Below, in pieces: positions 1 through 5,894 of a stretch of DNA of 8,807 nt; positions within the stretch are counted from its first letter, which is position 1, and the number at the start of each line of letters is the position of its first letter. Where the stretch lies: NCBI GenBank assembly GCA_045628085.1, contig JAZQOZ010000191.1, forward strand, positions 1-8,807, in the 5' to 3' direction. Below the pieces are notes generated by a model that was given only the letters and a program-made list of their open reading frames with translations, was not told the DNA's origin and searched no databases. The position numbers were made by a program, and so were the translations under genes. The DNA comes from Firm-04 sp045628085 (GTDB lineage Bacteria > Bacillota > Clostridia > Oscillospirales > Ruminococcaceae).

Positions 1-13
1 GCGGGGCGCGATT

Positions 14-94
14 GCGAGGGCACAACCCAAAGAGGACAGGTGGAAACTCGCTTGCGCTCGCATTCCCCCTATCCCCTTTAGGTTTTTCCCTCGC
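14..94 (-). repeat. Degenerate copy of the intergenic hairpin element
   Basis: This stretch follows the same order of motifs as the hairpin at 8670-8748: GCGAGGG, an AACC core, a TCGCTTGCGCTC spacer, CCCCCTATCCCC, then AGGTTTTTCCCTCGCGCTCCC. It has many substitutions, and the two arms no longer pair well. Taking the copy at 529-607 as the plus orientation, this one is inverted. It looks like an older, decayed family member. Confidence 0.6.
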
Positions 95-102
95 GCTCCC
101 TT

Positions 103-134
103 TTCCTGATTCCTAACCCCCTTGCTCCGCAGAA
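103..134 (+). repeat. 32-bp direct repeat, copy 1
   Basis: The stretch starts TTCCTGATTCCTAACCCC and ends GCTCCGCAGAA. It recurs at 428-459 with one mismatch. In both places it follows a TCGCG-containing pyrimidine-rich stretch, so the shared segment is probably somewhat longer with lower identity. No coding role is visible. Confidence 0.8.
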
Positions 135-202
135 CTTTCGTTTTACCGTGTCAATTTGATAAAGCATAGTGAATGAAATTTCGCGCATACAGAGGTGAGC
201 AA

Positions 203-259
203 CAGTGAAGTTGTTCCCTTGCCTATGTGAAACGCTCAGAACAAATCCTCATGCACGCT
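203..259 (+). repeat. 57-bp direct repeat, copy 1
   Basis: The stretch begins CAGTGAAGTTGTTCCC and ends CATGCACGCT. It matches 317-373 with two differences, at a period of 114 bp. It is preceded at about 183-199 by a GCGCATACAGAGG module that also occurs at 492-504. The spacer to the second copy is not itself repeated, and two copies do not make a CRISPR array. Confidence 0.85.
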
Positions 260-290
260 ATTATATTATTTCAGAATCTAATTCAAAATA

Positions 291-316
291 GCCGACATAA
301 AGAAACCAGTGCGCAT
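291..316 (+). repeat. Lead module of the repeat family
   Basis: This 26-bp stretch (GCCGACATAAAGAAACC, then a GCGCAT end) matches the reverse complement of 8780-8805 with two differences, and also 473-498 with small differences. Here it runs straight into the second 57-bp repeat instead of the hairpin element, which shows that the modules combine in different orders. Confidence 0.75.
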
Positions 317-373
317 CAGTGAAGTTGTTCCCTTGCCTATGTGAAACGCTCAGAATAAATCTTCATGCACGCT
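317..373 (+). repeat. 57-bp direct repeat, copy 2
   Basis: It differs from copy 1 (203-259) at two positions. The segment after GCCTATGTGAAACGCTCAGA, running on to about 393 (ATAGAACCGGGAAGCGATA), is shared with a third, partial copy at 809-868. Confidence 0.85.
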
Positions 374-427
374 CATAGAACCGGGAAGCGATATCAGCTG
401 TCGGAACTGCCGACCTCGCGTTCCTCC

Positions 428-459
428 TTCCTGATTCCTAACCCCATTGCTCCGCAGAA
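428..459 (+). repeat. 32-bp direct repeat, copy 2
   Basis: It is identical to 103-134 except for one base in the C-run (ACCCCA against ACCCCC). It lies just before the left long inverted repeat, so it may belong to the same composite element. Confidence 0.8.
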
Positions 460-472
460 TTTAATGAAAATG

Positions 473-747
473 AGACATAAAAGAAACCGGAGCGCATACA
501 GAGGGGAGTAGGTAAGGAAAGAGGGAGCGCGAGGGGGAAAACCTTAGGGAGAGGGGAGATATGAGCGTAAGCGAAGAATCTCCTCTCCCTATGGTTCTTC
601 CCCTCGCATTTGCGCCCCGCGCCCAACAAAATTTTACATCAGGACTAACGATAAAGAAAAGCAAATCAAATCCAACAGTAAAGAAAAGTAAACCATGTTC
701 AAGGAGTATAATTATCTTGCCGCAACATTCCACTTTTCACTTTTTAG
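473..747 (+). repeat. Left arm of long flanking inverted repeat
   Basis: The stretch matches the reverse complement of 8534-8804. From 481 to 615 (partner 8662-8796) the two arms differ at a single position (509). From 616 to 747 they remain clearly homologous but with substitutions and small indels, ending in the CACTTTTCA-type repeats. The arm contains the imperfect hairpin at 529-607. There is no transposase, and no target-site duplication can be judged because the right copy is cut by the window. It could be a MITE-like element or a multi-copy intergenic repeat. Confidence 0.9.
529..607 (+). repeat. Long imperfect hairpin within left arm
   Basis: The arms at 529-560 and 578-607 (about 30-32 nt) are reverse complements with only a few mismatches and length differences. 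They are separated by a 17-nt spacer containing GAGCGTAAGCGAAG. On RNA or single-stranded DNA this would form a stem of about 30 bp. The same structure appears at 8670-8748. Confidence 0.85.
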
Positions 748-808
748 TTGTATATCGGGTGAAATATTCTTATGTTGCTGCAAAAAAATCATATAATTTT
801 TTTCCGAT

Positions 809-868
809 GCCTATGTGAAACACTCAGAACTCTTATTCCGGCACGCCAATAGAACCGGAAAACGATAA
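809..868 (+). repeat. Partial third copy of the 57-bp repeat module
   Basis: The segment shares GCCTATGTGAAAC, CTCAGAA, GCACGC and the ATAGAACCGG / ACGATA tail with 335-393, with several substitutions. It lacks the CAGTGAAGTTGTTCC lead. It ends just before the terminator of the minus-strand operon. Confidence 0.7.
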
Positions 869-876
869 TGTGAATG

Positions 877-917
877 AAAAAGCCTTGAAATCAGCGTAAC
901 AGCTCGATTTCAAGGCT
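877..917 (-). terminator. Rho-independent terminator of the transhydrogenase operon
   Basis: Read on the minus strand, a perfect 12-bp stem (AGCCTTGAAATC pairing with GATTTCAAGGCT; arms 906-917 and 881-892) closes a 13-nt loop and is followed at once by a run of five T (877-881). It starts about 20 bp after the stop codon of the last operon gene. The stem could also fold in plus-strand RNA, but there is no T-run on that side. Confidence 0.92.
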
Positions 918-936
918 CTGTTTATTGGATGGATAT

Positions 937-2991
937 TCAGCCGATGATCTTCAATGCACCGGTCGGGCAGGATGCCGCACATTTCTTGCAGGATGCGCAG
1001 ACCTGAATTGTATCCGGATCGTTGAATTCCGGCTTGACAACCGTCGGGAAACCTCTGCCGATCAGACCGAGAATACCCTGCTCTGCAACCTCGTCACAGA
1101 TGCGGACACATAAGCCGCAGAGGATGCATTTGCCGTTGTCACGCTCGATGCAGACGAGTTTTCTTTCGGTTTCATGTGTATTTTTGATGCCGCCGAAGCG
1201 TTCCGGATGGATCTCCTGCTGTTGTGCAAAGTGAATGAGCTTGCATTCATGATAATCATGACAGCCGCATTCCAGACAGCGTTTTGCTTCCTGCATTGCG
1301 GTTTCATCCGTCAGACCGAGATTGACCGGCGCAAAATCCTTTGCACGCTCTGCCGCCGGACGTACCGGCATCTCACAGCGCGGCTGTTTCTCACGGTCGG
1401 CAAGATCATCCGGCGTGACATTCTTCTTGGAATAGAACGGTGCGCGGTACGGCTTCAATGCGCCGCGGAGTGCCGAATCCACAACGGCTGCACAGCGTCC
1501 GCCCTCTCCGATCGCCTCGATCGCAATGGATGCGCCGCGGTTTGTTGCATCACCGATCGCATAGACATCCGGCAGATTGGTCAGATAAGTCGCGGCATCG
1601 GCTTCGATCGTGCCTTTTTTGGTCAGCGTGATGCCGTCCAGACCTGCCGGATCGAGCTTCTGACCGATCGCCATAATGACCAGATCAACGTCCAGAATCT
1701 CAAATTTTCCTTCGACCGGAACAGGGGAGCGCCGTCCGGATGCATCCGGTTCGCCAAGCTCCATGACTTGCAGGCGAATCTGTTTGACACTGCCGTTTTC
1801 ACCGATGATCTCAGCCGGATTCGTCAGGAATTTGTAGGTCACGCCTTCCTCGATCGACTCCTCGATTTCGAGTGCATCGGCAGGCATTTCGCTGCGTGTT
1901 CTGCGGTAAATGACATATACGGTATCAGCGCCGCAGCGGATCGCCGTGCGGCAGGCATCCATAGCGGTATTGCCGCCGCCGCAGACTGCGACTTTTTTGC
2001 CCGTCAGGTCGGGAATATCGCCCTCGCCGGAGCTGATATCATGCAAAAACTGAATGCCGCCGACAACGCCGTTCAGATCTTCGCCCGTGACGCGCATCTG
2101 CATACTGCTCCATGCGCCCGTTGCGAGAATGACCGCATCATTCTGACTGCGCAGATCATCGAGCGTGATATCACTGCCGAGCCGGACATTGTTTTTCATT
2201 GTCACGCCGAGCCGTTCGATCTCCGCGATCTCTGCGGCAAGAATCTCTTTCGGCAGACGGTAAGCCGGAATGCCGTAGCGGAGCATACCGCCCATTTGTG
2301 CCGATGCATCATAGACCGTGACGGCATGACCTTTGCGGCGCAGATCATAAGCTGCTGTCAGTCCGGCAGGGCCGCCGCCGACGACCGCAATGCGCTTGCC
2401 GGTATCGGGCTGAACCTGCGGAACATAGGTATCTGCTGCAAGATCACGGTCAGCGGCGTGTGCTTTCAGGTGTGCAATGGAGATCGGTGCTTCGACCATG
2501 CCTCTGCGGCAGTTCTGCTCACAGGGATGCGGACATATTCTGCCGATGGATGCCGGAACCGGAATTTTCTCCTTGATGATCCCGACTGCACCGTGAAAAT
2601 CGCCCTCTGCGATCTTCCTGACATAGCCCTGACAGTCTGTTCCGGCAGGGCAGTTGAGCTGACACGGGCCGCGGCAGTCGCCGGTATGGTCACTCATCAG
2701 CAGTTCCAGTGCGATTTTTCTGGATTGATTGACGCGCTCTGTATCGAACCGGATGACATAGCCGTCCATTGCCTTTGCAGAGCAGGCACGCAGCAGTTTC
2801 GGGAGCGCTCTGCCTCTGCCGTCATCCAGTACCTCAACGGCACAAAGTCCGCACGCACCGTATACGCGCACACTGTCATCATTGCAGAGATTCGGGATCT
2901 CGATGCCGTTCTGCTGTGCGGCGTGCAGGATCGAAGTGCCTGCTTCACAGGTGCAGGGGATGCCGTTTATCGTAATATGAATCTGGCTCAT
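937..2991 (-). CDS. stnA: Stn-type transhydrogenase large subunit: ferredoxin domain + GltD/NfnB-like FAD/NAD(P)H module + 2x[4Fe-4S]
   Basis: 684 aa, last gene of the operon. Residues 1-80 form a NuoG-like [2Fe-2S] domain (C36, C47, C50, C70). Residues 100-165 hold the GltD-type cysteine region (CRGPCQLNCPAGTDC, then CPHPCEQNC). An FAD Rossmann motif GGGPAG is at 205-210, an NAD(P)H motif GGGNTAMD at 338-345 with YRRTR at 362-366, and an FAD-closing YAIGDA at 477-482. The C-terminus has CLECGC at 572 and two [4Fe-4S] motifs (C622/625/628/632 and C665/668/671/675). There is no H-cluster or molybdopterin domain, so it is not a hydrogenase or formate dehydrogenase catalytic subunit. In Stn and NfnB-like enzymes this module handles NADP(H) and flavin-based bifurcation; I infer the same here. 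The protein is cytosolic. The start follows a weak AGAAAG site, 36 bp after the upstream gene. A glutamate synthase small chain alone would lack the N- and C-terminal clusters. Confidence 0.87.
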   Translation of the reverse strand: MSQIHITINGIPCTCEAGTSILHAAQQNGIEIPNLCNDDSVRVYGACGLCAVEVLDDGRGRALPKLLRACSAKAMDGYVIRFDTERVNQSRKIALELLMSDHTGDCRGPCQLNCPAGTDCQGYVRKIAEGDFHGAVGIIKEKIPVPASIGRICPHPCEQNCRRGMVEAPISIAHLKAHAADRDLAADTYVPQVQPDTGKRIAVVGGGPAGLTAAYDLRRKGHAVTVYDASAQMGGMLRYGIPAYRLPKEILAAEIAEIERLGVTMKNNVRLGSDITLDDLRSQNDAVILATGAWSSMQMRVTGEDLNGVVGGIQFLHDISSGEGDIPDLTGKKVAVCGGGNTAMDACRTAIRCGADTVYVIYRRTRSEMPADALEIEESIEEGVTYKFLTNPAEIIGENGSVKQIRLQVMELGEPDASGRRSPVPVEGKFEILDVDLVIMAIGQKLDPAGLDGITLTKKGTIEADAATYLTNLPDVYAIGDATNRGASIAIEAIGEGGRCAAVVDSALRGALKPYRAPFYSKKNVTPDDLADREKQPRCEMPVRPAAERAKDFAPVNLGLTDETAMQEAKRCLECGCHDYHECKLIHFAQQQEIHPERFGGIKNTHETERKLVCIERDNGKCILCGLCVRICDEVAEQGILGLIGRGFPTVVKPEFNDPDTIQVCASCKKCAASCPTGALKIIG

Positions 2992-3027
2992 GATCTTTCT
3001 TAAACCTCACGATATCCTAACAAATAA

Positions 3028-4791
3028 TCAACTGACGCTGATCGCGCCGAATTTACAGGTTGCCATGCACTGTCCGCAGCGGATACAGCTTGACCGGTCG
3101 ATCGAATGCGGCTCTTTGACAGCACCGGAGATCGCATAGACCGGACATTTTCTTGCACAGGCAGTACATCCTCTGCATTTCTCCGCATTGATCTCATAAT
3201 GCAGCAGTGCGGCGCAGGTGTGTGCCGGACAGTGCTTTTCGCGGATATGTGCTTCAAATTCATCGCGGAAATACCGGAGCGTGGAAAGCACCGGATTCGG
3301 TGCAGTCTGACCGAGACCGCAGAGTGCGCCGTCACGCACGGCATTGCAGAGTTCTTCGAGCAGTTCGATATCGCCGTCTTTGCCGCTGCCTTCAACGATG
3401 CGCGTGAGAATTTCCTGTAAGCGCTTTGTGCCGATGCGGCAGTGAACACATTTGCCGCAGGATTCCTTTGCTGTGAAATCGAGGAAGAATTTTGCCATGC
3501 CGACCATGCAGGTGCTGTCATCCATGACGACCATACCGCCCGACCCCATGATCGCGCCGGTCGCGGAGAGCTTTTTGTAGTCGATCACGGTATCGAGCAG
3601 CGATGCCGGAATACAGCCGCCGGACGGGCCGCCCATCTGAACAGCCTTGAACGTGCCGCCGTCACGGATGCCGCCGCCGATATCAAAAATGACCTGCCGC
3701 AGTGTCATGCCCATCGGAATTTCGACGAGTCCGCCGCGCTTGATCTTTCCGGTCAGCGCAAAGACCTTTGTACCCTTGGAATCTTCCGTTCCCATTGCGG
3801 AAAAGGCTTCGCCGCCGTTGTTGATGATCCATGCGACATTGGCAAAAGTCTCGACATTGTTGATATTTGAGGGCTTATTCCAGTAGCCTGCTTCAGCCGG
3901 AAACGGCGGTTTGAGCTGCGGCATACCGCGCTGTCCCTCTAAGGACTGTATCAGAGCAGTTTCCTCACCGCAGACAAATGCGCCTGCACCTGCCTTGATG
4001 CGGAAATCGCAGGAAAAGCTGCTTCCGAGGATATTTTTGCCGATATAGCCTGCCGCACGCGCCTCAGAGATCGCGTGTTCCAGACGCTTGATCGCAAGCG
4101 GATACTCCGCACGGACATAGACGATCGCTTCCTTTGCGCCGATCGCATAAGCGCCGATCAGCATTCCCTCGATCAGGGTGTGCGGATCGGATTCGATCAC
4201 GGCTCTGTCCATGAATGCGCCGGGATCGCCCTCATCTGCATTGCAGATCAGATATTTTTCATCTCCGGCGGAATTTCTCGCTGCGTTCCATTTGAACCAT
4301 GTCGGGAAGCCTGCGCCGCCTCTGCCGGCAAGTCCGGAAACCTTGATGCATTCGATGACATCTTCCGGTGTCATGCCGTTTTCGGGTGAGAGGATCTTTC
4401 CGATCGCCTGATAGCCGCCGGCATCCAGTGCGCTTTTGATGGATTCCGGATCAATGATGCCGCAGTTCCGGAGAGCGATGCGCGTCTGCTGTTCGAGGAA
4501 TGCGCTGTCCTCTTTTGTGATGCGAAGCGGTTCGATCACGGAGAAATCACCGGTTTTGACCGCCTGTGCGATCATCGGAGCCTGCTCCGGCTGCACATGG
4601 ACAAGGCGTGCCGTCAGCAGACCGTTTTTGTAAATATCAACGATCGGTTCGAGCCAGCACATACCGATGCAGCCGACCGTACCGAGTGAAACGCCGGAAT
4701 TTTCCAGAAGCGGTGCAAGTGCATCCGAGAGCGCGGCTGCGCCGGCTGCGATGCCGCAGCTTCCTTTTCCGACAGCGATGCGAATGCTCAT
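3028..4791 (-). CDS. stnB: NuoF-like FMN/NADH-binding Fe-S subunit of the transhydrogenase
   Basis: 587 aa, related to complex I NuoF and bifurcating-hydrogenase HydB. Residues 1-85 form a thioredoxin-like ferredoxin domain with GSCGIAAGA and VGCIGMC (C12, C41, C45). The FMN/NADH core includes GRGGAGFPTW at 156-165, CNADEGDPGAFMDR at 183-196 and GAGAFVCGEETALI at 268-281. The [4Fe-4S] site next to FMN is C445/C448/C451 plus C491. CPAHTC at 521-526 resembles a small metal-binding knot seen in HydB-type proteins. A C-terminal 2x[4Fe-4S] domain follows (C539/542/545/549 and C569/572/575/579). It should exchange hydride with NAD(H) and pass electrons on through the Fe-S chain. Its ATG overlaps the stop of the preceding gene (ATGA) behind a strong AAAGGAGG site 7 nt away, implying translational coupling. 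The symbol rests on the three-gene context; by sequence alone HydB or HndC would look similar. Confidence 0.88.
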   Translation of the reverse strand: MSIRIAVGKGSCGIAAGAAALSDALAPLLENSGVSLGTVGCIGMCWLEPIVDIYKNGLLTARLVHVQPEQAPMIAQAVKTGDFSVIEPLRITKEDSAFLEQQTRIALRNCGIIDPESIKSALDAGGYQAIGKILSPENGMTPEDVIECIKVSGLAGRGGAGFPTWFKWNAARNSAGDEKYLICNADEGDPGAFMDRAVIESDPHTLIEGMLIGAYAIGAKEAIVYVRAEYPLAIKRLEHAISEARAAGYIGKNILGSSFSCDFRIKAGAGAFVCGEETALIQSLEGQRGMPQLKPPFPAEAGYWNKPSNINNVETFANVAWIINNGGEAFSAMGTEDSKGTKVFALTGKIKRGGLVEIPMGMTLRQVIFDIGGGIRDGGTFKAVQMGGPSGGCIPASLLDTVIDYKKLSATGAIMGSGGMVVMDDSTCMVGMAKFFLDFTAKESCGKCVHCRIGTKRLQEILTRIVEGSGKDGDIELLEELCNAVRDGALCGLGQTAPNPVLSTLRYFRDEFEAHIREKHCPAHTCAALLHYEINAEKCRGCTACARKCPVYAISGAVKEPHSIDRSSCIRCGQCMATCKFGAISVS

Positions 4792-5285
4792 TTTGCCGCC
4801 TCCTTTGCCCTGATCTCTTTCAGGATATCCAGAACCTTTGCAGGTGTCAGAGAGCCGTAGGTTTCTTCATTGATCATCATAACAGGGGAGAGCGAACAGC
4901 ATCCGAGACAGGCAACGATGCTGAATGAAAACAGACCGTCCTCTGTTGTGCCGCCGTTTTCAACGTGCAGATATTCCTGTACGGCGGCGGCGATCCGCGA
5001 ACTGCCGTTGACATGACACGCAGTACCGTCGCAGAGCATGATCAGGTATTTGCCGACCGGCTGAAAACGGAATTGTGTATAGAATGTGGCAGTGCCGAGT
5101 ACACGCGCAGGTGTCAGGCCTGTGCGTTCGGCGATATGATAGATGACATCTGTCGGGAGATAACCGTAGATTTCCTGTGCCTGCTGTAATATTGTGATCA
5201 GACTGCCTTTGATATCGGCATATTCTGCAAGCACCGGTTCCAGCAGCGAAAGATCGCTTGGATGATCATTGCAATGACATAACAT
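4788..5285 (-). CDS. stnC: NuoE-like thioredoxin-fold [2Fe-2S] subunit of the transhydrogenase
   Basis: 165 aa, the usual size for NuoE, HydC and HndA. An N-terminal helical part (residues 10-75, with EIYGYLP and GTATFYTQF) precedes a thioredoxin-fold [2Fe-2S] domain with ligands C85 and C90 (CDGTAC) and C126 and C130 (CLGCC). An extra cysteine at 129 sits between the last two. It carries one cluster and docks on the NuoF-like subunit. The frame stays open up to 5468, but the start at 5285 is preferred: AAAAGGAG lies 6 nt upstream, the family domain starts here, and the longer version would run through the promoter at 5403-5432. It is the first gene of the operon and overlaps the next by 4 bp. 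Confidence 0.9.
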   Translation of the reverse strand: MLCHCNDHPSDLSLLEPVLAEYADIKGSLITILQQAQEIYGYLPTDVIYHIAERTGLTPARVLGTATFYTQFRFQPVGKYLIMLCDGTACHVNGSSRIAAAVQEYLHVENGGTTEDGLFSFSIVACLGCCSLSPVMMINEETYGSLTPAKVLDILKEIRAKEAAK

Positions 5286-5373
5286 GATGCGCTCCTTTTC
5301 CGGCAGTATGAGAGAGGGTGCCGGCCGTCTTTCCGGCAGACGGATGCCGAACATGACAGAAACAGAACTGCTG

Positions 5374-5398
5374 TTGACAGAATAATCTGCTCTGTCAA
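5374..5398. promoter_or_regulatory. Candidate operator palindrome at the transhydrogenase promoter
   Basis: A perfect 8-bp inverted repeat, TTGACAGA-N9-TCTGTCAA, spans 25 bp directly downstream of the minus-strand -10 box and overlaps the predicted start of transcription (about 5396). This is a typical repressor position. The arms do not match the Rex consensus (TTGTTAA-N4-TTAACAA), and I cannot name the regulator. It could alternatively act as a leader RNA stem (8 bp, 9-nt loop). Confidence 0.65.
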
Positions 5399-5402
5399 TC
5401 AT

Positions 5403-5432
5403 ATTATAACATAGTGCAGATATAGTTGTCAA
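5403..5432 (-). promoter_or_regulatory. Sigma-A-type promoter of the transhydrogenase operon
   Basis: On the minus strand there is TTGACA (5427-5432), an 18-bp spacer, then TATAAT (5403-5408). Both hexamers match the housekeeping consensus exactly. Transcription should start near 5396, about 110 nt before the stnC start codon. Confidence 0.87.
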
Positions 5433-5526
5433 GTTTGGTTTCGCCGTATGTATGAGCAAATCGTCCAAAGAGTTTTGAAAGGAATGTCAGCATATAAGGC
5501 GATATGTCGAATCTCGGATATGCGTC

Positions 5527-5555
5527 TTGACAAAACATGAGGGGCAGAGTATAAT
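5527..5555 (+). promoter_or_regulatory. Sigma-A-type promoter of the feo operon
   Basis: TTGACA (5527-5532), a 17-bp spacer and TATAAT (5550-5555) form a perfect consensus promoter with optimal spacing. Transcription should start near 5562, about 54 nt before the feoA start codon. Such a strong core promoter implies that a repressor holds it down under iron-replete conditions, which fits the palindrome at 5567-5584. Confidence 0.9.
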
Positions 5556-5566
5556 AAAATCAAGAT

Positions 5567-5584
5567 AGTTAGCTGAGACTAACT
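5567..5584. promoter_or_regulatory. Candidate iron-repressor operator at the feo promoter
   Basis: AGTTAG-CTGAGA-CTAACT is an 18-bp dyad with perfect 6-bp arms that begins about 5 bp after the predicted transcription start. The TTAG...CTAA half-sites recall DtxR/IdeR-type boxes (TTAGG...CCTAA) more than a classical Fur box (GATAAT repeats). Binding of an iron-responsive DtxR-family repressor is an inference from this likeness and the gene it controls. Confidence 0.65.
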
Positions 5585-5600
5585 CAACAAAATAACAGCA

Positions 5601-5609
5601 GAAGGGGTG
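5601..5609 (+). promoter_or_regulatory. feoA ribosome binding site, which decides the start
   Basis: GAAGGGGTG lies just before ATG at 5616. An in-frame GTG at 5607 would give a protein three residues longer, but that GTG is part of the Shine-Dalgarno sequence itself, so ATG 5616 is the better start. Confidence 0.8.
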
Positions 5610-5615
5610 ATTATT

Positions 5616-5852
5616 ATGACAGCGAATCCCGTCAAAACACTGAAGGATATTCCGGTCGGTGCAACGGTGACAGTCCGGAAGCTGAACGGTGAGGGTGCGA
5701 TCCGCCGCAGGATCATGGACATGGGACTGACAAAGGGTACATCCGTCTTTGTGCGCAAAGTCGCACCGCTCGGCGATCCGATGGAAATTAAGGTGCGCGG
5801 CTATGAGCTGACACTCCGAAAGGCTGATGCCGGTATGATCGAGGTCGAATAA
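5616..5852 (+). CDS. feoA: Ferrous iron transport protein A (FeoA)
   Basis: 78 aa, a small cytosolic SH3-like barrel protein of the usual FeoA length. Characteristic features are the opening PVKTLKDIPVGATVTVRKL, the central RRRIMDMGLTKGTSVFVRKVAP and the closing IKVRGYELTLRKADAGMIEV. FeoA works with FeoB in Fe(II) uptake, probably by modulating its G domain or assembly; its exact role is unsettled. It is the first gene of the operon, 42 bp before feoB, and is driven by the promoter at 5527-5555. ATG 5616 is chosen because the upstream GTG lies inside the ribosome site. A few FeoA-like domains occur in DtxR regulators, but no DNA-binding domain is present here. Confidence 0.95.
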   Translation: MTANPVKTLKDIPVGATVTVRKLNGEGAIRRRIMDMGLTKGTSVFVRKVAPLGDPMEIKVRGYELTLRKADAGMIEVE

Positions 5853-5894
5853 CAGGAAGGTCAGCGGACGATATCACAGAAAGGAGCAGTAAAT

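Larger units (their letters stand above)
1..876. other. Gene-free, repeat-mosaic intergenic region
   Basis: No open frame here looks like a protein. The few frames of 60-90 codons lie on repeat sequence, overlap on both strands and translate to low-complexity Pro/Leu/Ser-rich or basic peptides without a ribosome site. The stretch is built from several repeated modules: a hairpin module (about 14-94 and 529-607), a 32-bp module (103-134 and 428-459), a 57-bp module (203-259, 317-373, partial 809-868) and a short lead module (291-316, 473-504). Positions 620-800 are AT-rich. The left edge is cut by the window, so the upstream gene is unseen. Confidence 0.75.
5286..5615. promoter_or_regulatory. 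Divergent regulatory region between the transhydrogenase and feo operons
   Basis: This gene-free stretch of 330 bp carries a promoter on each strand about 95 bp apart (-35 to -35). Each is followed by a palindrome close to the predicted transcription start. The minus-strand transcript would have a leader of about 110 nt, the plus-strand one about 50 nt. Between the -35 boxes (5433-5526) I see only a weak CATAT/ATATG dyad near 5492-5507 and no recognisable regulator site. Confidence 0.8.

Noticed and set aside
203..373. CRISPR array
   Set aside because: There are only two near-perfect 57-bp copies, too long for typical repeats, with an AT-rich non-unit spacer and no cas genes.
438..818. Overlapping open frames of 60-90 codons on both strands
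   Set aside because: They lie in the repeat and hairpin element, have no ribosome site, and similar peptides arise from the other repeat copies. They are translations of repeat DNA.
1174..3003. Long open frame (609 codons) on the plus strand
   Set aside because: It is antisense to the transhydrogenase large subunit. Its product is Cys/Arg/Ala/Asp-rich without domain structure, an effect of GC-biased codons on the opposite strand.
937..4791. [FeFe]-hydrogenase or NAD-dependent formate dehydrogenase operon
   Set aside because: The NuoE/NuoF-like pair is shared with those enzymes, but no H-cluster cysteine motifs and no molybdopterin domain are present in the third subunit, which is GltD-like instead.
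5286..5468. N-terminal extension of the NuoE-like protein to 5468
   Set aside because: The extension would be read through a perfect promoter and operator-like palindrome, lacks a ribosome site, and adds 61 residues not expected in the family. ATG 5285 has AAAAGGAG at good spacing.
5492..5507. CATAT-N6-ATATG dyad between the divergent -35 boxes
   Set aside because: It is short and AT-rich, with no match to a known operator that I recognise. It is too weak to annotate.
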